Below, piece after piece: positions 49,982 through 58,604 of a stretch of DNA of 64,000 nucleotides. The notes beneath the pieces are model-generated. The model saw nothing but the letters and a program-made list of their open reading frames with translations, did no database searches and had not been told where the DNA came from. The position numbers and the translations under genes are program-made. Where the stretch lies: contig CAYQAL010000001.1 in the NCBI GenBank assembly GCA_964415465.1, forward strand, positions 1-64,000, read 5' to 3'. Source of the DNA: JAGOTP01 sp964415465 (lineage in GTDB: Bacteria > Patescibacteriota > Patescibacteriia > 2-12-FULL-60-25). How positions within the stretch are numbered: the first letter of the stretch is position 1; each line of letters begins with the position of its first letter.

Positions 49982-51328
49982 ATGCCGTCACTAAGGGAGC
50001 GCGTGAAACGCCTCATACCAAAAAGCGTCTTGGACCGCTATCATTTTACGTTGGCGAATCTCGCTTCCTGGATCTATCGTCATCCATCTAGGGAGTTGAT
50101 CGTGATTGGGGTGACGGGCACAAATGGAAAAACCACGACTTGCTACGCGATCGCTAAGGCGTTAGAGGCGAGTGGCGCAAAAACAGGTTGTACAACAACG
50201 GCGATCCTCAAGGTCGGCGATCGCGAATGGTTGAACGATACCAAAATGACCATGCCGGGTCGCTTTTTCTTGCATCGTATGTTGCGCGAGATGGTTGATG
50301 AAGGTTGTCGGTACGCAGTGATTGAAACCTCGTCTCAAGGACTCATACAACATCGTCAGTTGGGGATTCAATACGATATCGCGGTGATGACGAATCTGAC
50401 GCCAGAGCATATCGAAGCGCACGGCGGATTTGAAAACTACAAGCGAGCCAAACGCCTTCTCTTTGAACATCTTGCGAGCCTTCCACCTAAAACGATCAAT
50501 GGCCAGCGCATCCCGCGAGCAGCGGTGATAAACGCGGAAAGTGAACATGGTGAGTATTACGCGAGTACACCTGGGCTTACGAACGTGCAGTGGTACGGTA
50601 TTGAAAAAGGGAATGGACTCAAGGCGGACCAGCTCGAGCTGTCGCAAAATGGATCGCATTCAGTGGTAAACGGCTATCCGATGCAGCTTTCGATGCCGGG
50701 TCGCTATAACGTGGAGAATATGTTGGCTGCGCTCGCGGTGTGTCAGGTGCTCGGCGTGTCGCTCGAAGGCGCCATCAAGCGCGTAGAAAAGATTCAGGGT
50801 CTTCCAGGGCGCTTCGAGCGAGTGAATATCGGTCAGCCTTGGACCGTGATCATCGATTACGCGCCTGAGCCGGAGTCGCTCAAGCAGTTCTACTCAGCGC
50901 TCACGTCTGTTCCGCATCAGCGCTTGATTCACGTGCTTGGCTCGTGTGGCGGTGGTCGTGATGTAGCGCGTCGTCCTGTGTTGGGCAAAATGGCGGGGGA
51001 AACGGCTGATATCGTTATTGTGACAAACGAAGACCCGTACGACGATGATCCTCAGCAAATTATAGATCAAGTGGCGGCCGGCGCTCTGTCAGCGGGAAAA
51101 AAAGAAGGGGAGACGCTTTTCAAGATCCTAGATCGTCGCGAGGCGATTGAGCGCGCGATGGCATTGGCTGCACCGAATGACCTTGTCGTGATGACGGGAA
51201 AGGGCTGTGAAACTTGGATGTGTGTTGCGAACGACCGCAAACTTCCGTGGAGCGAACGCGAAGCAGCCGAGGCCGGAATTCGCGCAGCCATGCAGCGCTC
51301 TTTCTCTCGCCCAAGTTCTCCGGCATAA
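49982..51328 (+). CDS. Mur ligase family protein (MurE-like, N-terminal domain missing)
   Basis: A 448-residue ligase: ATP site VTGTNGKTTT (about residue 43), ETSSQGLIQHRQ, NLTPEHIEAHGGFENYKRAK, SMPGRYNVENMLAALA, and the C-terminal GSCGGGRDVARRP and TNEDPYDDDP. These are MurE-type central and C-terminal domains. MurE normally has ~100 residues before the P-loop; here only ~42 remain, so the UDP-MurNAc-binding domain is absent. It may use another substrate, as MurT/CapB-type ligases do. It starts 7 nt after the phosphatidyltransferase. Confidence 0.85.
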   Translation: MPSLRERVKRLIPKSVLDRYHFTLANLASWIYRHPSRELIVIGVTGTNGKTTTCYAIAKALEASGAKTGCTTTAILKVGDREWLNDTKMTMPGRFFLHRMLREMVDEGCRYAVIETSSQGLIQHRQLGIQYDIAVMTNLTPEHIEAHGGFENYKRAKRLLFEHLASLPPKTINGQRIPRAAVINAESEHGEYYASTPGLTNVQWYGIEKGNGLKADQLELSQNGSHSVVNGYPMQLSMPGRYNVENMLAALAVCQVLGVSLEGAIKRVEKIQGLPGRFERVNIGQPWTVIIDYAPEPESLKQFYSALTSVPHQRLIHVLGSCGGGRDVARRPVLGKMAGETADIVIVTNEDPYDDDPQQIIDQVAAGALSAGKKEGETLFKILDRREAIERAMALAAPNDLVVMTGKGCETWMCVANDRKLPWSEREAAEAGIRAAMQRSFSRPSSPA

Positions 51329-51346
51329 TTCTGAGCGAGTCACGCT

Positions 51347-51973
51347 ATGTTCCATCTTTCCGATGTCATGAAGGTCCAGTCCGGGGAAAAAGTCCTCGGC
51401 GTGTTTCGAGCGCACCCGGTATCGCTCTGGGTTCGGTTGGCTGGTTTTGCTTTGCTCATCATCTTGCCCTGTTTCTTCATTTTCCCTTTGTTCCGCATGG
51501 GCGCTCCGGGAATCCTGCTCTTTTTTGTCCCTGTGCTTATCGGCGGCATCGGCGCCTGGCGTTCTGTGCGCTTGTGGGATGCGACGGTTTTAGTCCTCAC
51601 CGATCGCCGTTTGGTGCACGTATTCCAGCGAGGTATCTGGGATCGTCATGTGTCTGAAGTGGCCTTTTCACATGTGGGAGATGTTCAGTGGGAAAAACGT
51701 GGGTTGTGGCAGGCAATTTGGGGTATTGGAACGATTCGTATTCGCACGAATGCAGGCTCCGTTCCATCCATCTCGATGACGCATCTCCGTGCCCCTGCTC
51801 GTTTGGCTCAATCCATTCAGGAGCTACGCGGCCATGGACATAAGGCGCATGAAGCATCGGCCACGAGTCCAACGCGAGCAGACGCCCAGCGTGAGCGATT
51901 GATCCATCAAATTCAGCAAGCCACCGAAGAAGAATTGGATGAGTTAGAAGAGGTCATGCACCCGAAGCTGTGA
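51347..51973 (+). CDS. PH-domain (bPH2/YdbT-like) membrane protein
   Basis: A 208-residue protein with two membrane helices (~27-48, 53-70) followed by a bacterial PH-like domain (VLVLTDRRLVHVFQRGIWDRHV, FSHVGDVQWEKRGLWQAIWGIGTIRI), then a charged helical tail rich in Glu. The role is unknown; such proteins are often envelope-associated. It is the third gene in a compact cell-envelope run. Confidence 0.78.
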   Translation: MFHLSDVMKVQSGEKVLGVFRAHPVSLWVRLAGFALLIILPCFFIFPLFRMGAPGILLFFVPVLIGGIGAWRSVRLWDATVLVLTDRRLVHVFQRGIWDRHVSEVAFSHVGDVQWEKRGLWQAIWGIGTIRIRTNAGSVPSISMTHLRAPARLAQSIQELRGHGHKAHEASATSPTRADAQRERLIHQIQQATEEELDELEEVMHPKL

Positions 51974-51993
51974 TACACTAAGGCCGTCCCTGT

Positions 51994-52455
51994 ATGGCGC
52001 CGCTTAGTTCTCAGTTCAACCATCCGCGCAGCGGGGGGCGTTCGTCCTCTCTTCCCTCTTTGCGTTGGCCGGTGTTGTTTGCGCTGCTTTCGGCGATCGT
52101 GTTTTTCGTTGGCGCCTCAACCGTTCGTGAAACCTATCGTGGGTGGAAGGTAGACCAAGAAATTGAGGGACTAAAATCGCAGATTTCTCAGTTAGAATCG
52201 CAGAAGCACTCCATGACCGACCTTCTCGATCGCATGAAGACCGATACCTATATTGAACAAGAGGCGCGCTTACGCTTCAATTTGAAAAAGCCAGGCGAGC
52301 ATGTTGTCTTGTTTGAAGACGGCGAGACGAATCCACGGATGGCTTGGTCGGAAAGCGCGGCCACTGGCACCGAGGCAACCGTTTCTTCCGAGGTTCAGTC
52401 CATTCCGCGTCGCTGGATTGAATATTTCGTTGGGGGCAGCGTACGGCCGTCTTAG
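51994..52455 (+). CDS. FtsB/DivIC-family septum formation protein
   Basis: A 153-residue single-pass membrane protein. A cytoplasmic N-terminus is followed by a helix (~24-43), a coiled coil (DQEIEGLKSQISQLESQK), and then the DivIC-type region YIEQEARLRFNLKKPGEHVVLF. It would join the divisome with FtsL/FtsQ-like partners. The C-terminal 45 residues are extra compared with E. coli FtsB. Confidence 0.82.
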   Translation: MAPLSSQFNHPRSGGRSSSLPSLRWPVLFALLSAIVFFVGASTVRETYRGWKVDQEIEGLKSQISQLESQKHSMTDLLDRMKTDTYIEQEARLRFNLKKPGEHVVLFEDGETNPRMAWSESAATGTEATVSSEVQSIPRRWIEYFVGGSVRPS

Positions 52456-52486
52456 CTGCTACACTCATGTCTGACTTTCTTTTCCT

Positions 52487-53119
52487 ATGATCAAAAAACG
52501 CACCGTTATCCTGGTTGGTGTCATTTCGATGGTGATCTTGGCTCTCTGCGTAAGTTCAGCGGTATTTGCCTACGGCATTACGCGTAAGCAATGGGAGGGG
52601 CCAGCGACACGCGCCTTTGCCAATGTCACTGGTTTTCCAGCGGGAAGAGTTGCTGATGAAAAAGCCACCTACACAGACTATCTTGGCCAAATCGACGCAC
52701 AACGTATTTATCTGAAAACGGAAGATGCTCGTTCGCGCCAATTGCCGAGCGATCTGACTCCACAAACGCGCGAAGCCGCCTATAACCAGATCATTCAGAT
52801 CGCTGCCTTGGACCAATTGGCTGAGGAATATCAAGTGAGTATCAGTCAAATGGACATTGATCGTGCGTTCGATGATTTCGTGGCTCAATCGGGAACATCC
52901 ACTCAACCGGGAGAAATTGACGCTTTCTTGCAAGAGTCCTTTGGTTGGGATCGCGATGATTTTAAGCGCTTCTTCATTCGTCCAGGTGTTTTGAGCCAGG
53001 CGCTTCGCGAAAAAATGCCTGGTGCCACGGAGGAAGAGAAGGGTGTTGCCCTTGGAACAAAGCTTGATGAACGTTTGTTGAAAGAGGATGTAAAGAAATA
53101 TTTGATTATTAGTCAGTAA
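52487..53119 (+). CDS. SurA N-terminal-like protein
   Basis: A 210-residue protein with a signal anchor (~7-28) and a helical domain with the SurA/PpiD N-terminal chaperone pattern (REAAYNQIIQIAALDQLAEEY, VSISQMDIDRAFDDFVAQ, LREKM). No prolyl isomerase domain follows. It probably acts as a cell-surface folding factor; that is inferred from the fold pattern only. Confidence 0.65.
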   Translation: MIKKRTVILVGVISMVILALCVSSAVFAYGITRKQWEGPATRAFANVTGFPAGRVADEKATYTDYLGQIDAQRIYLKTEDARSRQLPSDLTPQTREAAYNQIIQIAALDQLAEEYQVSISQMDIDRAFDDFVAQSGTSTQPGEIDAFLQESFGWDRDDFKRFFIRPGVLSQALREKMPGATEEEKGVALGTKLDERLLKEDVKKYLIISQ

Positions 53120-53141
53120 AGACGCTCGTTACAGTGAATAC

Positions 53142-53170
53142 AAAAACACTCCCGTAAGGGAGTGTTTTTT
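53142..53170. terminator. Bidirectional terminator
   Basis: AAAAACACTCCC/GGGAGTGTTTTTT hairpin with a GTAA loop, between the SurA-N-like gene and the minus-strand tRNA-Thr. Confidence 0.9.
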
Positions 53171-53171
53171 C

Positions 53172-53247
53172 TGGAGCCAATTCCGGGAATCGAACCCGGG
53201 ACCTCTGCTTTACGAAAGCATTGCTCTACCAGCTGAGCTAAATTGGC
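53172..53247 (-). tRNA. tRNA-Thr (CGT)
   Basis: Acceptor GCCAATT/AATTGGC is perfect. The anticodon loop TTCGTAA gives CGT. The T arm is CCGGG/CCCGG with loop TTCGATT; discriminator T and CCA are encoded. Confidence 0.96.
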
Positions 53248-53330
53248 GCCTCTCTGGTAAACCCACTTGCGCGAACTTACCAGAGTTCACCTTATCATTC
53301 CACCTTCGTCCGTTTTGCGAACTTGGTGGA

Positions 53331-53405
53331 TGGAGCGGGTAACGGGAATCGAACCCGTCTTTGGTGCTTGGGAAGCACCCATAATAACCACTATACGATA
53401 CCCGC
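53331..53405 (-). tRNA. tRNA-Gly (CCC)
   Basis: Acceptor GCGGGTA/TACCCGC is perfect. Anticodon stem GGTGC/GCACC with loop TTCCCAA gives CCC; discriminator T and CCA are encoded. It is probably co-transcribed with tRNA-Thr downstream. Confidence 0.96.
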
Positions 53406-53490
53406 GTATAGTTATTATGTGCCAAGACTATAGGGGATGTGAAGGCAAAAATCAAGAGAAATACACTGTGGATGAACGGAAAAAGCGATT

Positions 53491-54633
53491 TTATTGGGTA
53501 GAATAGCGCTCGTGCAATTCGGCATGGGCCAGGCTCGCGCTCCGACGGCGAACGGCAACGCTCTGGGCCAGGCCGACGTTGATCCACACGACGACCAGCG
53601 AAGAAGCGGCGCTTGAAACAAAGGGAAGGGGAATACCGGTGATCGGGAGGATACCCAGATTCATTCCCGCGTTTTCGACCACATGGACGAGGAGGGTGGC
53701 ACCTAAGCCAATTAAAAGGAGAGCAGCGAAGTCATCGCCTGAAGCGAGAGCGGTCAAGATATAGCGTGTGAAGAGAAGTCCAAACAGAAGAATTGTCACA
53801 GCGATTCCAACAAACCCCAACTCTTCTCCCACCACGGCAAAGATAAAGTCGGTGGCGGCTTCCGGTAAGAAGCGAAGACGAGCTTGTGAGCCTTCCCCGA
53901 TCCCTTTCCCTAGCCAACCTCCAGAACCGATTGCGATACGTGCTTGTGCGGCGTTATAGCCTGAGCCACGAACGTCAGCTGCTGGATCGACGAAGGCGAT
54001 AATGCGTTCTTTTTGATATGGCTTCAGAACAAAGCTCCAGCTCAATCCAATTGTTGCAGCTGCGATGATGGGAAGAATGAGCCAGGCAAAGCGCGGAAGA
54101 CCGGCAAACAACGCCATCGCTCCCCATACGGCAAGCATAACCATCGCAGAACCAAAGTCAGGTTGCAGAAACACGAGAACGACATATGCTCCAACCGCGG
54201 CTGCGCTTCGCAAAAAACTCGGCCAGCTTAATTGTCCGTGTCCATGCCTTGCCATGAAGGCGGCTAAATACGCGGCTAAACAAATCTTCGCCGGTTCCAC
54301 TGGCTGAAACGAAAACCCCCCAAACACGAACCAGCCCTGTGTTCCACGAATCGTTTTTCCAAAGATTAAAACGGAAATAAGAAGGACCAAGCCCACCAGA
54401 TAAATGACGACAGATAGCGATCGTAAATGCCGATAATCAACGATAGTGAGGGCGAATGCAATCGAAACACCGATCGCAAGGGCTGCTAACTGCTTGTAAA
54501 ACGAGAACAAGTCGACTGGATCACGCGAGATCCCAATTCCGTAGATCACGGATAGTCCGATTGCGACGAGTGATGCCGCAGCAATAAGCAATCCCCAGTC
54601 TAGGCGTTCAAATAGTACAAAGAATCGCTGCAT
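53491..54633 (-). CDS. rodA: Rod-shape SEDS glycosyltransferase RodA
   Basis: A 380-residue SEDS-family membrane protein with about ten helices: IRGTQGWFVFGGFSFQPVEPAK, LQPDFGSAMVML, GSGGWLGKGIGEGSQARLRFLPEAATDFIFAVVGEELGF (conserved extracellular loop, given in part), and NAGMNLGILPITGIPLPFVS. It polymerises peptidoglycan strands with a class B PBP partner. RodA is favoured over FtsW by length and the EGSQ loop. A TAAGAT -10-like hexamer ends 6 nt before the ATG. Confidence 0.93.
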   Translation of the reverse strand: MQRFFVLFERLDWGLLIAAASLVAIGLSVIYGIGISRDPVDLFSFYKQLAALAIGVSIAFALTIVDYRHLRSLSVVIYLVGLVLLISVLIFGKTIRGTQGWFVFGGFSFQPVEPAKICLAAYLAAFMARHGHGQLSWPSFLRSAAAVGAYVVLVFLQPDFGSAMVMLAVWGAMALFAGLPRFAWLILPIIAAATIGLSWSFVLKPYQKERIIAFVDPAADVRGSGYNAAQARIAIGSGGWLGKGIGEGSQARLRFLPEAATDFIFAVVGEELGFVGIAVTILLFGLLFTRYILTALASGDDFAALLLIGLGATLLVHVVENAGMNLGILPITGIPLPFVSSAASSLVVVWINVGLAQSVAVRRRSASLAHAELHERYSTQ

Positions 54634-54671
54634 GCTCCGATCTTACTGATGTCACAGATAATAAACCAGGG

Positions 54672-54761
54672 GAATAGGAAAGACGGAGCTCTCGACTGAC
54701 GAGACCATGGTGTTCGCGAAGCGATTTGTTGAGGAAGGAGAGAGCCCCGTCTTTCCTATTC
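54672..54761 (-). repeat. Long 3' stem-loop (family member 5)
   Basis: 22-nt arms (GAATAGGAAAGACGG.GCTCTC and complement, 21 of 22 paired), 46-nt loop containing TTCGCGAAGCGATTTG on the plus strand, almost the same as in member 1. It begins 3 nt after the stop of the upstream minus-strand gene. Confidence 0.78.
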
Positions 54762-54764
54762 ACG

Positions 54765-55595
54765 TCAGATGCGAGTCGTCGGGAGATAGCTGGCGGGATC
54801 CAATATATCGACGTACGGAATGACCTCGACCTGGTCGACGCCGCTCACGCCTTCGAACCACTGGAGAGAAACCGGCCGTTCTTCATTTGGTTTCAGCTCT
54901 CGTACATCAACTTTGTTCACGGCGAGTGGAATGCCTTGGCGGAGAAGGGTTACGAACAGCTGCACGTTCCAGTACCCGTAGCCCGAGTTATTGGTGATGT
55001 AAAAATCGCTTTTTCCTACATTTTCGCCAAGTGAGACGTAGGTCGGCTCTTCACTGATGACGAAATCTTGGCGCTCGGCGGCATACGCGGGATAGTTGCC
55101 ATTCACTGCTGTCAGGGGAACGCGTTCCCATTGGATCGACTGCACTTCAAGTTGGGGATCGCCAGATCCGCTAACACCCAGCTCAACAATTGGGCGTGTG
55201 CTTTGCGGCAGAATCGTCACTTCCTGGCTGGGTGTTGTCAGACCATCCAGCTTAAAGGCGAATTTGACGCGGGCGTACCATAATTCATTTGGGTTTGTGA
55301 GCCCGCTCAAAATATCAAGTCGATTGTCAGTAGTATCAAAAGCGGTCACATCAGCTGGTTGAAGCGATTCAGGAGCGATGGTTCGAATAGCCTCCATTGG
55401 AACCGCTTGTTGCGCGATCTGACGGTGAATTCGGGATTCTCGTGGCCAAGAAATAAGGTACGCATCAACGTAGGACCAGAGTGTAAACCCCCAAAAGGCA
55501 GCGCTGAGCGCAATGAGCGATCCATACCCAAGCCGGCGCAGCGCAAGCTTGTGCGTGACCCACCATGAGGCCGCGTTGAGGTCGGACTCACTCAT
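54765..55595 (-). CDS. Hypothetical membrane-anchored protein
   Basis: A 276-residue protein with one membrane helix (~21-41) and a large extracytoplasmic beta-rich domain with no Cys. It was not recognised; the pattern NPNELWYARVKFAFKLDG and YGYWNVQLFVTLLRQGIPLAVNKVDVRELKPNEERP suggests two Ig-like domains in tandem. The ATG at 55595 has GGAAG just upstream. ATGs at 55628 and 55643 are also possible, with a TATCAT -10 element just before the latter. It is upstream of rodA on the same strand. Confidence 0.65.
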   Translation of the reverse strand: MSESDLNAASWWVTHKLALRRLGYGSLIALSAAFWGFTLWSYVDAYLISWPRESRIHRQIAQQAVPMEAIRTIAPESLQPADVTAFDTTDNRLDILSGLTNPNELWYARVKFAFKLDGLTTPSQEVTILPQSTRPIVELGVSGSGDPQLEVQSIQWERVPLTAVNGNYPAYAAERQDFVISEEPTYVSLGENVGKSDFYITNNSGYGYWNVQLFVTLLRQGIPLAVNKVDVRELKPNEERPVSLQWFEGVSGVDQVEVIPYVDILDPASYLPTTRI

Positions 55596-55729
55596 TCCAC
55601 TTCCGATCTGATGTTGGTCAGAGAGCATAACGAATAGCCCCATGATAGCATCTTTTTTGCAAGCCACCCACTCATTTCATCCACTTCTCTTGGAAGCTTT
55701 CTCTTGCTACTATCCGGCCAACTCTTTCT

Positions 55730-57772
55730 ATGGCAAAAACCCCCGCAAAGAATGGCTACAGCGCCGAGCAGATTTCGGTCTTGGAGGGCTTGGAACCGGT
55801 CCGTAAGCGACCGGGCATGTATATTGGATCGACCGGTCCAGACGGATTGTTTCATTTACTCCGTGAAGTCGTAGACAACTGTTTCGACGAAGCGATGGCC
55901 GGTCACGCCGACACGATCACGATCACGCTTCTTCCGGGTGATAAAGTCAGCGTTACGGACAACGGACGTGGGATTCCGGTTGATACTCACAAGCAATACG
56001 GCGTGTCAGCGCTTGAGCTGGTCATGACGAAGCTCCATGCCGGAGGAAAGTTTGGCGGAGAATCGAGCGGGTATAAAATTTCCGGTGGTCTGCACGGGGT
56101 GGGTGTATCTGTTGTAAACGCCTTGTCTGATGATTTGGAAGTCATCGTCGAGCGTGACGGAGGGAAGTATCAGCAATTCTATAAGTGCGGAAAGTCTCAG
56201 GGTGACGTCAAAAAGATTGGCAAGAGCGATAACCATGGAACAACGGTTATTTTCCATCCAGACAAAACCATTTTCACAGACGGGATCGCGATGGATCACC
56301 AGCGCATTCTCGATCACTATCGTCAGCAGTGTTATTTGACGAAAGGGATCCGTTTGTCGGTCATTGATAAGCGTGAGGAAGGGTTACACAATGTCTATGG
56401 CTTCTACTTCGAAGGAGGTGTTGTCTCGTATGCACGCTTTTTGAACCACAAGAAGCAGCCAAAGCACGAAAATATTTTCTTTGTCGAAAAACAAGTGGAG
56501 AAATCAGAAGTCTCGATTGCGTTGCAGTACACGGACGACTATTCCGAAACGCTGTACGCGTTCACGAACAACATCACGAACCCAGAAGGCGGTACGCACG
56601 TCCAAGGCTTCCGTGCGGCACTTACCCGTGTGTTAAATAGTTATGCGCGTACCAAGGGGTTCTTGAAAGAAAAGGACGACAACCTCTCCGGTGAAGATGT
56701 TCGCGAAGGGTTGACCGCGGTTATTTCTATTCGTTACCCAGAGCCACAGTTCGAAGGACAGACCAAGGCCAAGCTTGGAACTCCAGAAGTGCGTGGTGCT
56801 GTCGAGTCCGTGATGAGTGAGGCGCTCGCCACCTTCCTCGAGGAGCATCCACGTGATGGCCAGGCGATTTTGGAAAAGTGTGTCTTAGCACAACGTGCGC
56901 GCGCCGCGGCTCGTGCGGCTCGTGACACGGTGCTTCGTAAAGGTGTCCTTGAAGGCATGACGCTCCCAGGGAAGCTGGCTGACTGCGCCAACCGTGATCC
57001 TTCCGTGTGTGAGCTCTACATCGTTGAGGGAGACTCCGCTGGAGGTTCTGCGAAACAAGGTCGTAACCGCGATTTTCAGGCGATCCTACCGCTTCGTGGA
57101 AAGATTTTGAACGTGGAACGCGCTCGTCTCGATAAAATGTTAGGCAACGAACAGGTGAAGAACTTGGTGATCGCCCTCGGCACCAACATTGGTGAAATGT
57201 TCGACCTCTCCAAGCTGCGTTATGGCCGTGTGGTCATCATGACAGACGCCGACGTCGACGGAGCGCACATCCGCACGCTTTTGTTGACCTTGTTCTACCG
57301 TTATTTCCCAACGCTCATTACGAACGGCAACATTTATATTGCTCAGCCGCCACTCTTCCGTTTGCAGCGTGGGAAGGATGTTCGTTATGCTTTCAGCGAT
57401 GAAGAACGTGATAAAAACGTCGAAGAGCTTTTGAAAAAGAAAGAGGAGCGCTCTATCGCTCGTGGCAAGAAGCAGATCGAAGAGAAAGTAGAAGAGGTAG
57501 CGGATGCCCTTGCTCAAATGGACGAAGATGCGGAAGGCGTCATGAACGTGGGCGGCATCAACATTCAGCGCTACAAAGGTCTTGGTGAAATGAACGCTGA
57601 ACAGCTCTGGGAAACGACGATGGATCCAGAGCGTCGCCTCATGAAACGTGTTACGGTTGATGATGCACAGAAAGCAGACGAAATGTTCGACATCTTGATG
57701 GGAAGTGATGTCGCTCCTCGCAAGCGCTTCATTCAGACCAACGCCAAGCACGTCAAAGACCTCGACTTCTAA
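55730..57772 (+). CDS. gyrB: DNA gyrase subunit B
   Basis: A 680-residue type IIA topoisomerase B subunit: GLEPVRKRPGMYIGST, the GHKL ATP site (EVVDNCFDEAMAG, VTDNGRGIPVD, GGLHGVGVSVVNAL), the transducer QTKAKLGTPEV, and the TOPRIM domain (YIVEGDSAGGSAKQGRNR, IMTDADVDGAHIRTLL). It introduces negative supercoils with GyrA, which is not in this window. Gyrase rather than ParE is likely from the C-terminal IQRYKGLGEMN region, but the two are hard to separate by eye. Confidence 0.94.
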   Translation: MAKTPAKNGYSAEQISVLEGLEPVRKRPGMYIGSTGPDGLFHLLREVVDNCFDEAMAGHADTITITLLPGDKVSVTDNGRGIPVDTHKQYGVSALELVMTKLHAGGKFGGESSGYKISGGLHGVGVSVVNALSDDLEVIVERDGGKYQQFYKCGKSQGDVKKIGKSDNHGTTVIFHPDKTIFTDGIAMDHQRILDHYRQQCYLTKGIRLSVIDKREEGLHNVYGFYFEGGVVSYARFLNHKKQPKHENIFFVEKQVEKSEVSIALQYTDDYSETLYAFTNNITNPEGGTHVQGFRAALTRVLNSYARTKGFLKEKDDNLSGEDVREGLTAVISIRYPEPQFEGQTKAKLGTPEVRGAVESVMSEALATFLEEHPRDGQAILEKCVLAQRARAAARAARDTVLRKGVLEGMTLPGKLADCANRDPSVCELYIVEGDSAGGSAKQGRNRDFQAILPLRGKILNVERARLDKMLGNEQVKNLVIALGTNIGEMFDLSKLRYGRVVIMTDADVDGAHIRTLLLTLFYRYFPTLITNGNIYIAQPPLFRLQRGKDVRYAFSDEERDKNVEELLKKKEERSIARGKKQIEEKVEEVADALAQMDEDAEGVMNVGGINIQRYKGLGEMNAEQLWETTMDPERRLMKRVTVDDAQKADEMFDILMGSDVAPRKRFIQTNAKHVKDLDF

Positions 57773-57798
57773 CTTATTCTTTCGTTCTTTCGCTCCAT

Positions 57799-58560
57799 AT
57801 GGCTTCTTGGGATAAGCTCCTTCGCTCCCTCGGGTTCACGGAAAGTGAATCAAAGTTGTACCTTGTTTCGCTCGAAACGGGTCCAGCAACGGTTCAGGAT
57901 CTGGCCAAGAAAGCCAAGATCTCTCGTGTGACGGCGTATGCGGCGGTTGATGCGCTCATGCGGAATAGTCTGATGAGTACGCTTCAGCAAGCAAAAAAGC
58001 GACTATTTTCTGCAGAATCGCCAGATCGGTTGATTTCGTTTGTGCAAAATCGCATGCAGCACATGCAGTCAACCTTAAAAGAGGTCGAAGCATCTGTAGA
58101 GGAGCTCCGTTTGCTCCAGCGTGGCGAGAAGCCGGTCGTCAAAATGTTCACCGGAAAAGAGGGGATTCGTGCCCTGCAAAAAGACCTCTTGGAAGTTGCT
58201 CCCAAGACGTTGGACGAAGTCGCGAATTTTGATGACGTGGTGCGTTTATATCCATCTGAGGGCAACATGGAATTCTTTAATGCGCTTAATAAGCTACGCC
58301 CAAAGCGTCGATTGATCTTCTATAGCCGTGGCGAAGAGAAGATTTTGACGGGCATGCCGGATGAACATATTGCTGTCCTCAAGGAAGCGGGGCCTAGCAA
58401 ATTTTTCGCTGACATTCAGATCTATGGAAATCGTGTCGTGATGTCGACGCTCCGTGGGGAAATCATCTACATTTTGATTGAAAGCCAAGATTTGGCAGAT
58501 GCGATGCGCGAAATTTTTAGCTATATGTGGAAAGATGTGCAAGATAAGCGCATCTCGTAA
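57799..58560 (+). CDS. TrmB-family transcriptional regulator
   Basis: A 253-residue protein with an N-terminal winged helix (LRSLGFTESESKLYLVSLETGPATVQDLAKKAKISRVTAYAAVDAL, given as family-diagnostic pieces: GFTESESKLYL, AKISRVTAY), then a coiled coil and an effector-binding-like domain. TrmB-like regulators are widespread in Parcubacteria and archaea and often control sugar metabolism. Its targets are unknown. It is 26 nt after gyrB. Confidence 0.85.
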   Translation: MASWDKLLRSLGFTESESKLYLVSLETGPATVQDLAKKAKISRVTAYAAVDALMRNSLMSTLQQAKKRLFSAESPDRLISFVQNRMQHMQSTLKEVEASVEELRLLQRGEKPVVKMFTGKEGIRALQKDLLEVAPKTLDEVANFDDVVRLYPSEGNMEFFNALNKLRPKRRLIFYSRGEEKILTGMPDEHIAVLKEAGPSKFFADIQIYGNRVVMSTLRGEIIYILIESQDLADAMREIFSYMWKDVQDKRIS

Positions 58561-58570
58561 GTAAGAGGGT

Positions 58571-58598
58571 TTGGTAGTAGCAAATAATATATTATAAA
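58571..58598 (+). promoter_or_regulatory. Promoter of the putative structured RNA
   Basis: TTGGTA (58571-58576), 16-bp AT-rich spacer, TATAAA (58593-58598), facing the GC-rich structured region. Confidence 0.6.
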
Positions 58599-58604
58599 TC
58601 TTAC

